A stretch of 64,000 nt of DNA from Prosthecochloris marina (GTDB lineage Bacteria > Bacteroidota > Chlorobiia > Chlorobiales > Chlorobiaceae), in assembly GCF_003182595.1 (NCBI RefSeq), contig NZ_PDNZ01000001.1, forward strand, positions 1 through 64,000. The letters are read 5' to 3'. Each line of letters begins with the position of its first letter. Position 1 is the first letter of the stretch. This document shows positions 7,529 through 19,475 of the stretch, in pieces. The notes below the pieces were generated by a model, which did no database searches, was not told the origin of the DNA, and saw nothing but the letters and a program-made list of their open reading frames with translations. The translations under genes and the position numbers were made by a program.

Positions 7529-8752
7529 ATGTTTGATGAAATTGAGTTTGAAAAGATAAAACGGCTTCCAAAATACGTTTTTGCTGCTGTTGACGAGCTG
7601 AAGATGGCCGAAAGGCGGGCTGGAGAGGATGTAATAGATTTTTCGATGGGAAATCCCGACGGTCAAACACCCCAGCATATAATCGACAAGCTTGTCGACA
7701 GCGTACAGAAACCAAGGACACATGGATATTCTGTTTCAAAGGGTATTTATAAACTTCGTCTGGCAATCTGCGGCTGGTATCTCAAAAAATACGGAGTCGA
7801 GCTTGATCCGGATAGTGAAGTTGTCGCGTCGATGGGGTCGAAAGAAGGGTATGTAAACCTTGTACAGGCTATTACAAATCCTGGCGATGTAGCCATGGTT
7901 CCCGATCCATGTTACCCTATCCACTCCCAGGCTTTTATCCTTGCCGGCGGCAATGTCCATCGGTTCAGGCTTGTTCTGAACGATGATTTCTCGCTTGACG
8001 AAGAGGCATTTTTTCGCAATATCGAAACGGCCATGCGCGAGTCGTCACCGAAACCGAAGTATCTGGTAGTGAATTTTCCCAACAATCCGACAACCGCGAC
8101 GGTTGAGCTTGACTTTTATGAGAAGCTTGTCGAAATAGCCCGGAAGGAGAGGTTTTATATCATCAGCGATATTGCGTACGCGGAGATAACTTTCGATGGC
8201 TATCGTGCACCCTCGATCCTTCAGGTGCGGGGTGCCAAGGATGTTGCCATTGAAAGCTATACCCTTTCAAAAACCTATAATATGGCTGGTTGGCGGGTCG
8301 GGTTTCTTGTCGGCAATCCCAAGCTTGTCGGGGCGCTCACAAGAATCAAAAGCTGGCTTGACTATGGAATGTTCACTCCGATACAGGTTGCTTCAACCAT
8401 TGCGTTGAACGAGGATCAGAACTGCGTTGACGAAATAAGAGAAACGTACCGAAAACGCAGGGATGTTCTTGTAAGAAGCTTTGCAAATGCCGGTTGGCAT
8501 ATCGAGAAGCCGAGGGCCTCGATGTTCGTGTGGGCAAGAATACCGGAGCCCTTCCGTGAAGCCGGCAGTCTGGAGTTCAGCAAAGAGCTTTTGAAGAAAG
8601 CGAAGATAGCAGTCAGTCCCGGTGTAGGATTCGGGCCTTATGGTGATGAATATGTCAGGATGGCGCTGATTGAAAACGAAGAAAGAATTCGCCAGGCTGC
8701 ACGGAATGTCAGGAAGTTTCTGAAATCGCAAGATGTGGTTGGGCAGGATTGA
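7529..8752 (+). CDS. Class I/II PLP-dependent aminotransferase (AlaC-like)
   Basis: A 407-residue fold-type I aminotransferase. N-terminal 'FEKIKRLPKYVF...DFSMGNPDG' and the PLP-lysine motif 'SKTYNMAGWRVGF' match the AlaC (glutamate-pyruvate) and LL-diaminopimelate aminotransferase group; the conserved 'NFPNNPTT' is also seen. It probably transfers amino groups between glutamate and pyruvate or a related keto acid in the cytoplasm. The ATG at 7529 is preferred to a TTG at 7496, because family similarity begins at MFDEIEFEKIKRLP. It stands alone, convergent with the downstream gene. The family is certain; the substrate is not. Confidence 0.88.
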   Translation: MFDEIEFEKIKRLPKYVFAAVDELKMAERRAGEDVIDFSMGNPDGQTPQHIIDKLVDSVQKPRTHGYSVSKGIYKLRLAICGWYLKKYGVELDPDSEVVASMGSKEGYVNLVQAITNPGDVAMVPDPCYPIHSQAFILAGGNVHRFRLVLNDDFSLDEEAFFRNIETAMRESSPKPKYLVVNFPNNPTTATVELDFYEKLVEIARKERFYIISDIAYAEITFDGYRAPSILQVRGAKDVAIESYTLSKTYNMAGWRVGFLVGNPKLVGALTRIKSWLDYGMFTPIQVASTIALNEDQNCVDEIRETYRKRRDVLVRSFANAGWHIEKPRASMFVWARIPEPFREAGSLEFSKELLKKAKIAVSPGVGFGPYGDEYVRMALIENEERIRQAARNVRKFLKSQDVVGQD

Positions 8753-8859
8753 AGAGACCTGAATACGGATGGATCGATATAGCCATCTCTCCTAAGCCAT
8801 TTCGAGGTTCCACTAATATTCCCAGAATGCAGCATGACTATCTTTTGCTGCCGAACCGA

Positions 8860-10455
8860 TCATTCCGGAAGTTCTTCGATATCGAACGCTTCGCCGATAG
8901 CGGCAGGGATGGCACCGAGTACATCTTCGGACGATACGAGGCTTGAAACATCGCTTGCAAGATCGCCGGCACGGCCGTGGAACCATGCCGCAGCACCGCC
9001 GGCGTGGAAGGTGTCGATGCCTTTAGCTGCAAATGCGCCGATCATGCCGGAAAGTACATCTCCCGTTCCGGCTGTCGATAAGGCTTCTGTTCCGGTGTTG
9101 TTGATAAGGACGTCTCCCGAAGGTTGAATGATGCAGGTGGGATTGCCTTTCAGCAGCAGATTTACCTTGTTTTTTGCGGAAAACCCGCGAGCGGTGTCCA
9201 GAGGGTTGGCCATTATTTCATCGACAGTAAGGCCGGTGAGTCTGCTGAATTCGCCGGCATGAGGAGTGAGCAGAATATCTTGAAAATTCTGCTTGTCAAG
9301 AGAGAAACCGTTTTGCGAAAGGGCAAAAAGAGCGTCTGCATCGAGGATAAGCTTTTTCGATACAACAACCGGATCTGTAAGGAGCTTCTGTACCAGTGAA
9401 ATTGTTTCCTTTTCCCTGCCAAGTCCGCATCCCATGACGATTGCATCCGCCCAGGAGGCTTTTTCACGGAGAGAACCGAAGTCTCTGCCGATTACCGTTG
9501 CAGGGGGAACATAGGTGTGTAATGGTCCTGCCAGTTCTACTGGCAGCGAGACGCAGACATAGCCTGCTCCACTGTTGACAGTGGCTTTCGTGGCAAGCAG
9601 GCAAGCCCCGAGCATGGAGCTCTCGTTGTGCTGCGAGCCGGCTATGACGAGCAGTTTACCGTTATTGTGCTTGGCTTCTCCCGGATCACGGAGAAGGAAG
9701 TTATCAGAGGCAAATTCTTTATCGATAAGATGGCACTTTGATTGCCGTACAAGAAATTCAGGGATCGAAATTTCTGCAATATGTACATCTCCGCAAACTC
9801 CAGGTCCTGAATTGAAGAAAAAGCCGGTTTTCAGATAAGCCATGCTGATGGTAACGTCAGCGTGTACCACAGGAGAGGATGCATAGCCGGTGGTGGCGTC
9901 AAGTCCGCTGGGGAGGTCAAGGGAAACGGTAACGGCCTGGCTTCTTTCATGGATACTGTTGACGAGTTCCGCGGCATGTTTGACAGGGGTTTTGAGTGCA
10001 TCGCCTTCTGTTTTCAGATTCAGACCCGTTCCGAGAATAGCGTCGACAATGCCGTTGTAATGCCGTTCAGCCACGAAAGGCAATGCTTCTTCGTGGCTCT
10101 TGAAAATCCGGATGCTTTCGGTGTTGGCGGAATAGGCTTCCAGAATTGCAAGGCCTTTCCGGTTCAGTGCCGAAAAAGTTTCAGGAGGATAAACAAGGAT
10201 CAGATCGACAACTGCCCCAAGATTGATCAAATGCCTCGCAAGAACAAAGCCGTCCCCGCCGTTGTTGCCCTTTCCGCAGACAATCAGAAATGCGAACCCA
10301 TCGAGGCCCGTTTCTTCGGCGGCAAAACATTTACGGATAATCCGGGATGCTTCACGCCCGGCAAGTTCCATGAGCCTCGATTCGTCAGTATGCAACTGTT
10401 CAATGGCAGCCTTGTCGGCCCGGCTCATTTCTTTAGCTGTCAGAATCGGTTGCAT
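8860..10455 (-). CDS. nnr: Bifunctional NAD(P)H-hydrate repair enzyme (epimerase plus ADP-dependent dehydratase)
   Basis: A 531-residue fusion of the YjeF N-terminal epimerase (first about 220 residues; 'CGKGNNGGDGFVLARHL' and 'DLPSGLDATTG') and the ribokinase-like dehydratase ('KLLVIAGS', 'LLTPHAGEFSRLTG', and 'STAGTGDVLSGMIGAF' with the catalytic Asp). It repairs hydrated NADH and NADPH: the first domain epimerises the R form and the second dehydrates the S form using ADP. Length and domain order match E. coli Nnr. It lies six bases after purL on the same strand, so they are probably co-transcribed. Confidence 0.95.
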   Translation of the reverse strand: MQPILTAKEMSRADKAAIEQLHTDESRLMELAGREASRIIRKCFAAEETGLDGFAFLIVCGKGNNGGDGFVLARHLINLGAVVDLILVYPPETFSALNRKGLAILEAYSANTESIRIFKSHEEALPFVAERHYNGIVDAILGTGLNLKTEGDALKTPVKHAAELVNSIHERSQAVTVSLDLPSGLDATTGYASSPVVHADVTISMAYLKTGFFFNSGPGVCGDVHIAEISIPEFLVRQSKCHLIDKEFASDNFLLRDPGEAKHNNGKLLVIAGSQHNESSMLGACLLATKATVNSGAGYVCVSLPVELAGPLHTYVPPATVIGRDFGSLREKASWADAIVMGCGLGREKETISLVQKLLTDPVVVSKKLILDADALFALSQNGFSLDKQNFQDILLTPHAGEFSRLTGLTVDEIMANPLDTARGFSAKNKVNLLLKGNPTCIIQPSGDVLINNTGTEALSTAGTGDVLSGMIGAFAAKGIDTFHAGGAAAWFHGRAGDLASDVSSLVSSEDVLGAIPAAIGEAFDIEELPE

Positions 10456-10461
10456 GAATTG

Positions 10462-12744
10462 TCAGATTGTTTCAAGTTCGTCGAGATGTAACGCTTCCTC
10501 AAGAGCCTGGTAGTAGGCCAGAGACAGCTCTTCAGTGGCGAATGAAAGTGTTTGCCTGCCGTTGATCTCTATCGATGCGTTTTTTTCCCTGACCTGACCA
10601 ATGACTTTTGCTGCAATGCCATGATTGTTTGCCATGTCGATCACCTTTACGGCGTTTTCGGGAGCAAGGCTCAGGAGAACACGTCCCTGGGCTTCGGAAA
10701 AAAGAAGCTCCTGAATGAATGAACTGCTTTGCTCACTCGATTCAAGGTCGACTGCAAATCCGAGAGGGTTGTGTTGTTCGAGTACGGCTTTCTCGACAAG
10801 CGCAGTGAACAATCCACCATCTGAAATGTCATGTGCGGAATGCAAAAGACCTGTTTTTGCAAGAGAAACAAGAAGCTTTTGGAGCTTGTGTTCATGATTC
10901 AGGTCGAAAGAGGGTGCATCTTGACCCTGGGTTCCGTATTGCATGACAAGATATTCGGAGCCATCGAGCGTCAGTTCCGGGTCTCCGAGCAGAAGAATCG
11001 CATCACCGGGATTTTTGAACGTTGAACCGGTAAGGTGATTGATGTTGTCGAGAAGTCCGATCATGCCGATAACAGGAGTCGGGTAGATCGCTGTGCCGGT
11101 GAGAGACGATTCATTGTAAAAACTCACATTGCCACCGGTAACCGGAGTGTTGAACGCTCTGCAGGCTTCTCCCATTCCTTCGACAGATGCCTTGAACTGA
11201 TAATAGACATCGGGTTTGTAAGGGTTGCCGAAATTCAGACAGTTGGTTATGGCAAGGGGAGTTGCTCCTGAACACGCGATATTTCTCGCACATTCGGCGA
11301 CAGCGATCATACCACCTCTTTTCGGATTGAGATAGACATAACGGGCATTACAGTCCGTTTTCATCGCTATTGCTTTTTGCGTTCCCTTGATGCGGATGAC
11401 TGCGGCATCGGTTTGGCCGGTGGACGTGACGGTATTTGTCTGAACCATGGAGTCGTACTGCTGATAAACCCATTGTTTACTTGCGATATTCGGGCTGGAG
11501 AGGAGCTGAAGGCTCACTGAACGCAGGTCGAGCGAGCTGTCCGGGGCGAGATCTGCTTGAGGAGTGTCAGGTTTTTTTTCGAGAGCTTCCCGAATATAAA
11601 CCGGAGCTCCGCCTCCAAGTACGAGCGATTCGGCCGGTATTTCAGCAACCACAGAGCCATGATGACGGACCCTAAGAAGGTTGTCCGTGGTTACTTTGCC
11701 TATCACAACCGCATGAATATCCCATTTTCTGTATACATCGATGATTTCCTGCTCAAATCCTCTGGCTGCGACGATGAGCATTCGCTCCTGTGACTCGGAA
11801 AGCATAATTTCGTAAGCACTCATATCGTTTTCGCGAACAGGAACGAAATCCAGGTCTATTTCTATCCCGCCGGTGCCGTTTTTTCCGATGCCTCTTGCAC
11901 TCATTTCCGAGGTGGAGCTGGTAATTCCTGCAGCACCCATATCCTGAAGGCCGACAACATGCCCGGTGGCAATTGCTTCAAGCGTCGCTTCGAGAAGGAG
12001 CTTTTCTGCGAAAGGATCCCCGACTTGTACGCTGGGTCTTTTGTCCTCGGAGGCTTCGCTCAGATCTTCGGAAGCGAAGGTCGCTCCGTGAATACCGTCT
12101 TTTCCTGTAGCTGATCCGACAATCAGCACCGGGTTTCCTTCTCCTTCGGCAGTTGCACTGACAGTGTTGTCGTGTTGTACAAGACCGACAGACATTGCAT
12201 TGACAAGGGGGTTACCGGTATAACAGTCTTCGAAATAAATTTCTCCACCGACAGTGGGGACACCGAATGAGTTACCGTAATCACCAATGCCTCTGACAAC
12301 ACCATCGACGAGGTAGCGTACTCTCGGATCTTTGGGTGAACCGAACCGAAGGGAATTCAGTGCGGCAACCGGTCTTGCTCCCATGGTGAAAATATCGCGG
12401 TGTATACCGCCCACGCCGGTTGCCGCTCCCTGATAAGGTTCAACAGCGGAGGGGTGGTTGTGCGACTCGATTTTGAATGCAACGGCAAGGTTGTCACCGA
12501 TGTCGACAAGTCCTGCATTTTCCTCTCCCGCCGAAGTGAGCAGGGCTCCGCCTTCCCTGGGAAGTGTTTTCAGAACAGCGATAGAGTTTTTGTAACTGCA
12601 ATGTTCCGACCACATAACAGAGAAAATACCCAGCTCGGTAAACGTAGGGTTTCGTCCGAGAATATCGAGAATATTGCGGTATTCCTCTTCATTGAGTCCG
12701 TGTTCCTTTGCAAGATCGAGCGTTACTTCAGGTTCCGTGTGCAT
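10462..12744 (-). CDS. purL: Phosphoribosylformylglycinamidine synthase subunit PurL
   Basis: A 760-residue small-type PurL. It carries the glutamine-independent synthase half of formylglycinamidine ribonucleotide amidation in purine biosynthesis and works with PurQ and PurS, which are not in the window. Clear motifs are '[11 protein letters not shown]' near the N-terminus, '[21 protein letters not shown]', and '[11 protein letters not shown]' in the first AIRS-like ATP-binding half, with a second half containing '[10 protein letters not shown]'. Length matches bacterial small PurL. The downstream gene follows after only six bases. Confidence 0.97.
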   Translation of the reverse strand: MHTEPEVTLDLAKEHGLNEEEYRNILDILGRNPTFTELGIFSVMWSEHCSYKNSIAVLKTLPREGGALLTSAGEENAGLVDIGDNLAVAFKIESHNHPSAVEPYQGAATGVGGIHRDIFTMGARPVAALNSLRFGSPKDPRVRYLVDGVVRGIGDYGNSFGVPTVGGEIYFEDCYTGNPLVNAMSVGLVQHDNTVSATAEGEGNPVLIVGSATGKDGIHGATFASEDLSEASEDKRPSVQVGDPFAEKLLLEATLEAIATGHVVGLQDMGAAGITSSTSEMSARGIGKNGTGGIEIDLDFVPVRENDMSAYEIMLSESQERMLIVAARGFEQEIIDVYRKWDIHAVVIGKVTTDNLLRVRHHGSVVAEIPAESLVLGGGAPVYIREALEKKPDTPQADLAPDSSLDLRSVSLQLLSSPNIASKQWVYQQYDSMVQTNTVTSTGQTDAAVIRIKGTQKAIAMKTDCNARYVYLNPKRGGMIAVAECARNIACSGATPLAITNCLNFGNPYKPDVYYQFKASVEGMGEACRAFNTPVTGGNVSFYNESSLTGTAIYPTPVIGMIGLLDNINHLTGSTFKNPGDAILLLGDPELTLDGSEYLVMQYGTQGQDAPSFDLNHEHKLQKLLVSLAKTGLLHSAHDISDGGLFTALVEKAVLEQHNPLGFAVDLESSEQSSSFIQELLFSEAQGRVLLSLAPENAVKVIDMANNHGIAAKVIGQVREKNASIEINGRQTLSFATEELSLAYYQALEEALHLDELETI

Positions 12745-12777
12745 GATGTTTATAGGTGTTGTTTTCTGCTTAAGACC

Positions 12778-15700
12778 TTACTTGCCACAGCAATTTTTAT
12801 ATTTTTTTCCACTTCCGCACGGGCATGGATCATTTCTGCCAGGGGTTTTTTCCGCCCGTACAGGCTGTTGAGGCTGTTCAGCATTTTCTCTGGTATTGCG
12901 ACTTTGCGTCTTTCTGTCCGGCCTTCCTTCTGTCTGTGTATTTCCGGGGCTGTCATAGGCGGTTTTCGCTTCATCGTGACGGGCAACAAGGCGATCCTGC
13001 CGTAGCTGCGATTTTTGGCGTTCAGCTTCGATCTGTTGCTGAGCTTCCTCGGTTACCGGGAAAAGCTTGAATGCAAGTGAAAGGGTTTCATGCTCTATCT
13101 CACCAAGCATACCGACAAAGAGCTTGTATGCTTCCTGCTTGTATTCGAGAAGTGGGTCTTTCTGGCCGTAAGCCCTGAGGTTGATTCCTTCCTTGAGTGT
13201 GTCTATTTCCCTAAGGTGCTCCCTCCATTTCAGATCGATGACGTTCAGAACAGCGTATTTTTCGATCTGCCGCATAATCTCTTCCGGGATGGCGGTTTCT
13301 TTGCGTTTATAAAAATCAAGAGCAGCGGTGTAAAGGGCTTCAGCGGTTTTTTCTACACCGTCGGATTCAAAGGTTGCTTTTTCTATCCGGAATTCCACCG
13401 ATAGATCTTTGAGAACCTGTTCCTCGAGACCTTGGACATCGAAGTCTCTGGAGTACTTATTGACGATATTTTCCGAATAATCATGAAGCAGGTCGAATAT
13501 ATCGGCAGTCAAGCGTGTTTTAATCAGTGCGCCGCGCCGCCGTTTGTAAATAACGTCACGCTGCTGGTTGAGTACATCATCGTACTCGAGAAGTCGTTTT
13601 CGAATCGAGAAGTTTTGCTCTTCCACCTTTTTCTGAGCCCGTTCAATCGATTTTGTCACCATGGAATGTTCGATGACATCCCCTTCTTCATGACCGAGTT
13701 TATCCATGACGGAAATAACCCTGTCCGAACCGAAAAGCCGCATCAGGTTATCTTCGAGAGAGACATAAAATATCGATTCACCGGGATCTCCCTGTCGACC
13801 CGATCGGCCTCGAAGCTGACGGTCGATTCTTCTTGACTCATGCCTTTCCGATCCGAGGATAAAAAGGCCGCCCATTTCTTTTATCCCTTTGCCAAGCTTG
13901 ATGTCGGTACCTCGTCCTGCCATGTTTGTTGCAATGGTAACGGCACCCTTCTGGCCTGCGGAAGCGACAATCTCGGCTTCCCGGTCGTGCTGTTTCGCAT
14001 TGAGAACATTGTGCATCACTTTTTTTGCACGCAACATTCGCGAAAGGGTTTCGGAAACTTCGACGCTGGCGGTACCGACAAGTACCGGCTGGCCTTTTTT
14101 CTGCAGTTCCATAATTTTGCCGGTAATGGCTGCGTATTTTTCCCGGCGTGTCTTGAAAACAAAATCATCCTGATCTTTTCGGATAATCGGTCTGTTCGTC
14201 GGAATGACGACCACATCCAGCTTATAAATATCATAGAATTCAGCCGATTCCGTCTCGGCCGTTCCGGTCATACCCGCAAGTTTTTTATAGAGACGGAAAA
14301 AGTTTTGAATGGTGATTGTAGCGAGGGTTTGTGTTTCACCTTCTATCTTGACGTTTTCCTTTGCCTCTATTGCTTGATGGAGCCCGTCACTGTAACGTCT
14401 TCCTGGAAGAATACGGCCGGTGAACTCATCGACGATCATAACCTGAGCGTTCTGAACGACATACTCATCATCTTTTTCGAAAAGCGAATATGCTTTGAGT
14501 AGCTGGCTGATGTTGTGAAGCTTTTCCGAACGTTCGGAAAAAAGCCGGTACACTTCGTCTTTTTTACTGATTCTTTGCTGGGTATCGAATGACGGGTTGC
14601 TTTCTATCGCCGCTACTTCAGCGCCAACATCAGGCACGAGGAAAAGGTCACTGTCCTGTTGGCTAAGCTTGCTGAGAAAGTCACGTCCCTTATCAGTCAA
14701 ATCAATCGATCCTGATTTTTCATCGATAGAGTAGTACAGTTCGTCATCGACTTCATGCATACGTCTTGCGTTGTCCTTGAGATATTCATTTTCAACACCT
14801 TGCATGAGTTTTGCCATACCTGTTTGCGACAATACTTTTATCAGGCGGCTGTTCTTCGGTTGACCTCGTTTTGCACGAAGGAGATCAAGACCTGCCTCGA
14901 AGTTGCCCGGATCATCCCTGACAATTTTTTCTGCTTCAGTGAGGTATCCTGCTATCAGATTTTGCTGGGTCTTGACCAGGCGTTCAATCCAGGGTTTGAT
15001 TTCTGTGAATTTTCCTGTATCGGAATTCGGAACCGGTCCCGAAATGATCAAAGGGGTTCGCGCTTCATCAATAAGAACGCTGTCGACTTCATCGACAATA
15101 GCGAAATAGTAGTCCCGCTGAACAAGTTCATTGGGTGATCCAGCCATATTATCCCGGAGATAATCGAAACCGAATTCGTTGTTTGTACCGTAGGTTATAT
15201 CGCATTGATATTCTTTTTTCCGTTCATCAGGTCGCATGCCCGCAAGAATGACTCCGGTTGTCAATCCGTGAAATTCGAATATCGGGTTCATCCACTCCCG
15301 GTCACGCTGGGCTAGATAATCATTGACGGTAACAACGTGAACGCCTCTTCCGGTAAGGGCATTGAGAAATGCCGGCAATGTTGATACCAGGGTTTTACCC
15401 TCACCTGTCGCCATTTCCGCTATTTTTCCCTGGTGCAGAACAATTCCTCCTATCAGCTGAACATCGTAGGGAACCATGTCCCAGGTCATGGGATGTCCCA
15501 TGACCTCATAGGTATGTCCTTTCAGTCTTCGGCAGGTATCTTTTACAATGGCAAATGTTTCAGGCAGGATTTCTTCGAGTACGGCTTTCGTTTCGTTTTC
15601 ATACATTGCCTCGAGTTCGTCAAGCTCCCTGTTTATGCTTTCAACCTGGTTTGGGGCAATGTCGGGATTTTCGAGCTTGTTTTGAAGATCGTTTTTCTGT

Positions 15701-15885
15701 TCCTCAATTTTACCCAGCTTTTTTTGCAGGCCGGATTTGAGGGCTTGGCTTTTTTCACGTAGCTTGTCGTCACTAAGCTCTTGAAGTGTTCTATATGTTT
15801 CGTTGATACGGTCAACGAGAGGCTGGATTTTTTTTACGTCCTTATCGTGTTTCGAACCAAATATTTTTTCAAAAATTTTAAGCAT
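12778..15885 (-). CDS. secA: Preprotein translocase ATPase SecA
   Basis: A 1035-residue motor that drives unfolded preproteins through SecYEG. Visible motifs are Walker A '[11 protein letters not shown]' near residue 160, the DEAD-type '[15 protein letters not shown]', '[15 protein letters not shown]', '[13 protein letters not shown]' and '[10 protein letters not shown]'. The C-terminus is the zinc-binding '[13 protein letters not shown]' that binds SecB or ribosomes. It is longer than the E. coli protein (about 900) because of an insertion of over 100 residues after '[12 protein letters not shown]', as known for Bacteroidetes/Chlorobi SecA. The ATG at 15885 ([10 protein letters not shown]) is chosen over a TTG at 15894. 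Confidence 0.98.
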   Translation of the reverse strand: MLKIFEKIFGSKHDKDVKKIQPLVDRINETYRTLQELSDDKLREKSQALKSGLQKKLGKIEEQKNDLQNKLENPDIAPNQVESINRELDELEAMYENETKAVLEEILPETFAIVKDTCRRLKGHTYEVMGHPMTWDMVPYDVQLIGGIVLHQGKIAEMATGEGKTLVSTLPAFLNALTGRGVHVVTVNDYLAQRDREWMNPIFEFHGLTTGVILAGMRPDERKKEYQCDITYGTNNEFGFDYLRDNMAGSPNELVQRDYYFAIVDEVDSVLIDEARTPLIISGPVPNSDTGKFTEIKPWIERLVKTQQNLIAGYLTEAEKIVRDDPGNFEAGLDLLRAKRGQPKNSRLIKVLSQTGMAKLMQGVENEYLKDNARRMHEVDDELYYSIDEKSGSIDLTDKGRDFLSKLSQQDSDLFLVPDVGAEVAAIESNPSFDTQQRISKKDEVYRLFSERSEKLHNISQLLKAYSLFEKDDEYVVQNAQVMIVDEFTGRILPGRRYSDGLHQAIEAKENVKIEGETQTLATITIQNFFRLYKKLAGMTGTAETESAEFYDIYKLDVVVIPTNRPIIRKDQDDFVFKTRREKYAAITGKIMELQKKGQPVLVGTASVEVSETLSRMLRAKKVMHNVLNAKQHDREAEIVASAGQKGAVTIATNMAGRGTDIKLGKGIKEMGGLFILGSERHESRRIDRQLRGRSGRQGDPGESIFYVSLEDNLMRLFGSDRVISVMDKLGHEEGDVIEHSMVTKSIERAQKKVEEQNFSIRKRLLEYDDVLNQQRDVIYKRRRGALIKTRLTADIFDLLHDYSENIVNKYSRDFDVQGLEEQVLKDLSVEFRIEKATFESDGVEKTAEALYTAALDFYKRKETAIPEEIMRQIEKYAVLNVIDLKWREHLREIDTLKEGINLRAYGQKDPLLEYKQEAYKLFVGMLGEIEHETLSLAFKLFPVTEEAQQQIEAERQKSQLRQDRLVARHDEAKTAYDSPGNTQTEGRPDRKTQSRNTRENAEQPQQPVRAEKTPGRNDPCPCGSGKKYKNCCGK

Positions 15886-16043
15886 CCGATACAATCAGTA
15901 TATGGTTATTTTCCAGTAATAAAAGAACTTGAGAAAATTCCTGGGGTATAATTTCCGAGAGATTTTCCATGTATAATTGTTTTATAAGGTATTGAATTAC
16001 CCCTTGAGAAAAAAACAGCATTTTGGCGCTTTTTCTTGAAGGT

Positions 16044-16072
16044 TTGTCAACGGGATAATTTAGCAGTAAATT
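16044..16072 (+). promoter_or_regulatory. Putative sigma70-type promoter for the DHH phosphoesterase gene
   Basis: TTGTCA (16044-16049) and TAAATT (16067-16072) are separated by 17 bases and lie about 30 bases upstream of the ATG at 16103. The -35 box is near-consensus and the -10 box is moderate. This rests on pattern only. Confidence 0.35.
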
Positions 16073-16102
16073 AAATATTCCGATAAATTGAACTATGAGC
16101 TG

Positions 16103-17173
16103 ATGATTATACCTGAATATGGACGAAGGCTTGATGAAAACGAGTGGGCACCGTGTATCGATATGTTGCTTTCCGGTGAGCATATTGTTCTTACAACGCA
16201 CATGAATTCCGATGGAGACGGTCTTGGTAGCGAGGTGGCCCTTGCCGCTGTTTTAAAAACCCTCGGTAAAAAAGTGTCGATTGTCAATCCTACAGAAGTT
16301 CCTACCAATTATAACTTTTTACGAAATATTGCCGATATAAGCGTATTCGACGAGCAGGGTGAAGATCTGATCGAAGAAATTTCACTTGCCGATCTGGTGG
16401 TGCTGCTGGATGCAAATCTGAGTGAGCGTATGGGCAGCATCTGGAACCATGTGAGCTTTGCTCGTGAGCTTGGCAAGCTGGAAGTACTTTGCATCGATCA
16501 TCACCTTGATCCTGAAGACTTTGCTGATCTGATGGTATGTGAGACCTACGCATCGTCGACAGGAGAGCTTATGTATGATCTCATAACGGCAATGGAAGTG
16601 CATGTTGGAAAAAAGCTGATCACACAGGGTGTCGCGGAGGGACTGTATGTGGCTGTCATGACCGATACCGGGTCTTTTCGATTTCCCAAGACAACTCCAT
16701 ATGTTTATGCTCTTGCAGGCGACCTGGTTGCGAAAGGCGCGGATCCGAACGAAATATACGACCAGGTATACAATTCTCTCAAACCCCAGGCTCTCAGGCT
16801 TCTTGGGGCTGCACTTTCTGAAATCAGACTGATCGATGGCGACAAGATTTCCTGGCTGTTTATCTCTCAGGAAATGCTCAACGAAACAGGCAGTAAACTT
16901 TTTGACACCGATCTCATCATCAAATATCTGCTGGGCGTTCGGAGTGTTCGGATTGCCGTTCTCATGGTTGAAATGCAGGATGGCAGAACAAAAGTGAGTT
17001 TCAGGTCGAGAGGGGATGTTTACGTAAACAGGATAGCTAAAAAATACGGAGGTGGGGGGCATAAGAACGCAGCGGGTTGCCTCCTTCGCTATGCGCCCGA
17101 AAAGGCAACTCAGATGATTCTTTCCGAAGTGAGAAGTTTTCTGAAAAGTTCGGAAATCGTTAATAAAAAGTGA
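16103..17173 (+). CDS. DHH/DHHA1 phosphoesterase (NrnA-like nanoRNase / pAp phosphatase)
   Basis: A 356-residue protein with the DHH superfamily pattern: 'HMNSDGDGLGSEVAL' (metal-binding Asp residues), 'VVLLDANL', 'CIDHHLDPEDF' (the DHH motif) and a C-terminal DHHA1 domain with 'SFRSRGDVYVNRIAKKYGGGGHKNAAG'. NrnA-type enzymes degrade very short RNAs and dephosphorylate 3'-phosphoadenosine 5'-phosphate, a by-product of sulfate activation. The ATG at 16103 is chosen over a TTG at 16088. It is transcribed divergently from secA, and pepA follows after 67 bases. Confidence 0.9.
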   Translation: MIIPEYGRRLDENEWAPCIDMLLSGEHIVLTTHMNSDGDGLGSEVALAAVLKTLGKKVSIVNPTEVPTNYNFLRNIADISVFDEQGEDLIEEISLADLVVLLDANLSERMGSIWNHVSFARELGKLEVLCIDHHLDPEDFADLMVCETYASSTGELMYDLITAMEVHVGKKLITQGVAEGLYVAVMTDTGSFRFPKTTPYVYALAGDLVAKGADPNEIYDQVYNSLKPQALRLLGAALSEIRLIDGDKISWLFISQEMLNETGSKLFDTDLIIKYLLGVRSVRIAVLMVEMQDGRTKVSFRSRGDVYVNRIAKKYGGGGHKNAAGCLLRYAPEKATQMILSEVRSFLKSSEIVNKK

Positions 17174-17240
17174 TACAGACTCATACAGTGACGTGTAAGA
17201 CCCGTTGCTTTTGTGTCCATGCACAAACAAAAAGAATGCC

Positions 17241-18761
17241 ATGCTGAATATAACGGTAACAAAAAGTTCGCTCAAAAATCTTAAAAGTGATCTGCTCGTT
17301 ATGCCCTTTACGGTAAAAGAGCTCAGGAGAGATGCTGAAAAGGCGTTTGAAGCTTTTGGGCTGGACAAAGGGGCCTTGAAGGATTTCAAGGGTAAGTCTG
17401 GTGATTCGCTTGTATTGTATTCAGGCGGTTCAAAGCTGAAAGCACCCAGGGTTCTGCTGTTGGGTCTCGGAGAGATGGGCGAAGCTGAGGATCTGCGTAA
17501 ATCGGCTACAGCTGTCGCTCGTCATATAAAGTCACTGCGAGTGAAAAACCTCGTACTGGACTGTTCCTCGGTTAGTTCCTGGGCACATTCCATCAAGGAA
17601 TCAACCAGCATGATGGCAGAACTTTTTGTCGACTCGATTCTTTACGGTTTGTACAGTTTCGATCGTTTGAAGAGCGGTAAACTCGAAAAGAAGAAAGGAA
17701 AAGAGAAAGAAGAAAAAGCTCGAATTGGAGAACTGAAGATCCGTGTCAATGCAGGAAATGTGAAAGATGTGGAGGACGGTGTCCGTTCTGGTCGGATTAT
17801 CGCTGACGCAAGATGTTTGGCTCGTGACCTTGTCAATCTGCCGGGCAACCTGCTGAATGCTGAAGATATCGCTGAGGCTGCCAGGAATTCGGCTGAGAAA
17901 TCCGGTTGTAAAGTTACGGTTTTTCATAAAGAGGAAATTGAAGAGCTTGGCATGGGTGGGCTTCAGGCCGTCAATAAGGGGAGTTATGCTCCTCCGACAT
18001 TTACGGTTTTGGAGTATGAACCGGCCGATCAGCCGGTCGCAACCGTTGCCCTTGTCGGCAAAGGAGTTACCTTTGATTCGGGAGGCATATCTCTTAAGCC
18101 TTCGAGCGCAATGGATGAGATGAAGTGTGATATGGCAGGCGCGGCATCAGTTATCGGGACTGTTGAGGCGGTTGCTCTGCTGGGTCTGCCTTTACGTGTC
18201 ATAGGTTTTATTCCGGCTACGGACAACATGCCGGGGGGAGCGGCACAGACCCCTGGTGATGTTATTACTACATATTCAGGCATTACGGTCGAGGTAGGCA
18301 ATACAGATGCCGAAGGCCGGCTTATACTTGCTGATGCGCTCTCCTATGCGGTTCAAAAGTATGAACCTGATGCTGTTATCGATCTTGCGACGCTGACCGG
18401 TGCGTGTATTGTGTCTCTGGGATATTCAGTGGCAGGGCTTTTCAGCAATAACGACAAATTTGCAGGGAAGATATACGAAGCGGGCAGGAAATCAGGTGAA
18501 AAGGTATGGCGTATGCCCACCTGGGTAGAGTATGACGAGCTGATTAAATCGGAAGTGGCGGATGTTCACAATGCAGGGGCAAAAGGCGCTGGATCGATCA
18601 CGGCTGCAAAGTTTCTTGAAAAATTCATCAACGGTCACAAGACTTGGGCACATCTTGATATTGCGGGTCCTGCTTTTTCTGCCAAGAAAGGGAAGACAAT
18701 CCCGGGGGGGACAGGATTTGGTGTTCGGTTGCTTGTAGATCTTCTCAGAGACTGGGAGTAG
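17241..18761 (+). CDS. pepA: Leucyl aminopeptidase (M17)
   Basis: A 506-residue cytosolic M17 aminopeptidase that removes N-terminal residues from peptides and uses two metal ions. Catalytic-domain motifs '[16 protein letters not shown]', '[13 protein letters not shown]' and '[14 protein letters not shown]' are intact. The N-terminal regulatory domain has a charged insert '[14 protein letters not shown]'. The ATG at 17241 (MLNITV) is chosen because upstream residues do not look like the family. The hydrolase gene follows nine bases later, suggesting one operon. Confidence 0.96.
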   Translation: MLNITVTKSSLKNLKSDLLVMPFTVKELRRDAEKAFEAFGLDKGALKDFKGKSGDSLVLYSGGSKLKAPRVLLLGLGEMGEAEDLRKSATAVARHIKSLRVKNLVLDCSSVSSWAHSIKESTSMMAELFVDSILYGLYSFDRLKSGKLEKKKGKEKEEKARIGELKIRVNAGNVKDVEDGVRSGRIIADARCLARDLVNLPGNLLNAEDIAEAARNSAEKSGCKVTVFHKEEIEELGMGGLQAVNKGSYAPPTFTVLEYEPADQPVATVALVGKGVTFDSGGISLKPSSAMDEMKCDMAGAASVIGTVEAVALLGLPLRVIGFIPATDNMPGGAAQTPGDVITTYSGITVEVGNTDAEGRLILADALSYAVQKYEPDAVIDLATLTGACIVSLGYSVAGLFSNNDKFAGKIYEAGRKSGEKVWRMPTWVEYDELIKSEVADVHNAGAKGAGSITAAKFLEKFINGHKTWAHLDIAGPAFSAKKGKTIPGGTGFGVRLLVDLLRDWE

Positions 18762-18770
18762 TTATAGAGA

Positions 18771-19475
18771 ATGAGCCAAACATCTCAAAATCCGGTTGTG
18801 ATTCTCCCTGGCGTTCTTTTCTGGGACAACCTTTACGCAGGGATGAAAAAGGCACTTGCTGCCTATGTTCCCGAAGAAAAAATTGCTGTTGTGCCGGTCA
18901 ATATTCTTGACTGGATAGGGTTTCCGCCCTCTCCCGAACAATCAACCAATCGTGTGATGGCTGCTCTTGACCGGACAGTTGCCTCGGTACAGCAGCGTTA
19001 TCCTGATGAAAAAATAACGATTGTGGCGCATAGCGGTGGGGGAACGGTTGCTTTGGTTTACCTTCTTGAGCGTCCCTTTCAGGGAGATGTTTACAAGCGT
19101 AGCTCTTCAGTTGGGAAACTGATTACATTGGGAACACCCTTTCAGACAACAGAGTATTATGCAAGGATAAAAACCGATTTTATACGCAAACATCTTTCTC
19201 CGGGCTTCTTTGACAGATGCAAGATTGTATCCGTTGTCAGCGACCGCTACACCGGTTCACTGGAGAAAGGCATTGTAGAAAGGATGTGCTACATGTTTTA
19301 TAAAAATGTTTCGGAGCAGGGGAACATTGCCGGTGACGGTATCGTGCCGGTAAAAAGCTGTTTTTTGAAAGGAGCGAAAAATGTCACAATTTCGGGGATA
19401 GAGCATCTTCCTACACCCCATACAACCTGGTATGGCACTAAAGAGGGGATCGAACAATGGGTACAATGGTTGTAA
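18771..19475 (+). CDS. Alpha/beta hydrolase, lipase/LCAT-like
   Basis: A 234-residue protein without signal peptide. It opens with an oxyanion-type strand '[12 protein letters not shown]' and carries the nucleophile elbow 'AHSGGG' (G/A-x-S-x-G) near residue 90, then '[13 protein letters not shown]' and a late 'GDGIVPVKS' with a histidine in '[11 protein letters not shown]' to complete the triad. This matches lipase and lecithin:cholesterol acyltransferase-like hydrolases, likely acting on lipids or esters. It is downstream of pepA and overlaps the next gene by 19 bp. The substrate is unknown. Confidence 0.75.
   Translation: MSQTSQNPVVILPGVLFWDNLYAGMKKALAAYVPEEKIAVVPVNILDWIGFPPSPEQSTNRVMAALDRTVASVQQRYPDEKITIVAHSGGGTVALVYLLERPFQGDVYKRSSSVGKLITLGTPFQTTEYYARIKTDFIRKHLSPGFFDRCKIVSVVSDRYTGSLEKGIVERMCYMFYKNVSEQGNIAGDGIVPVKSCFLKGAKNVTISGIEHLPTPHTTWYGTKEGIEQWVQWL

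Noticed and set aside
13432..14502. Long plus-strand frames of 134 and 220 residues inside secA
   Set aside because: Both are antisense shadows of secA, rich in Phe and Cys without motifs. SecA is unmistakable on the minus strand.
16382..17389. 335-residue minus-strand frame across the DHH phosphoesterase and pepA genes
   Set aside because: It is antisense to two clear genes, and its composition looks like a reverse translation, not a protein.
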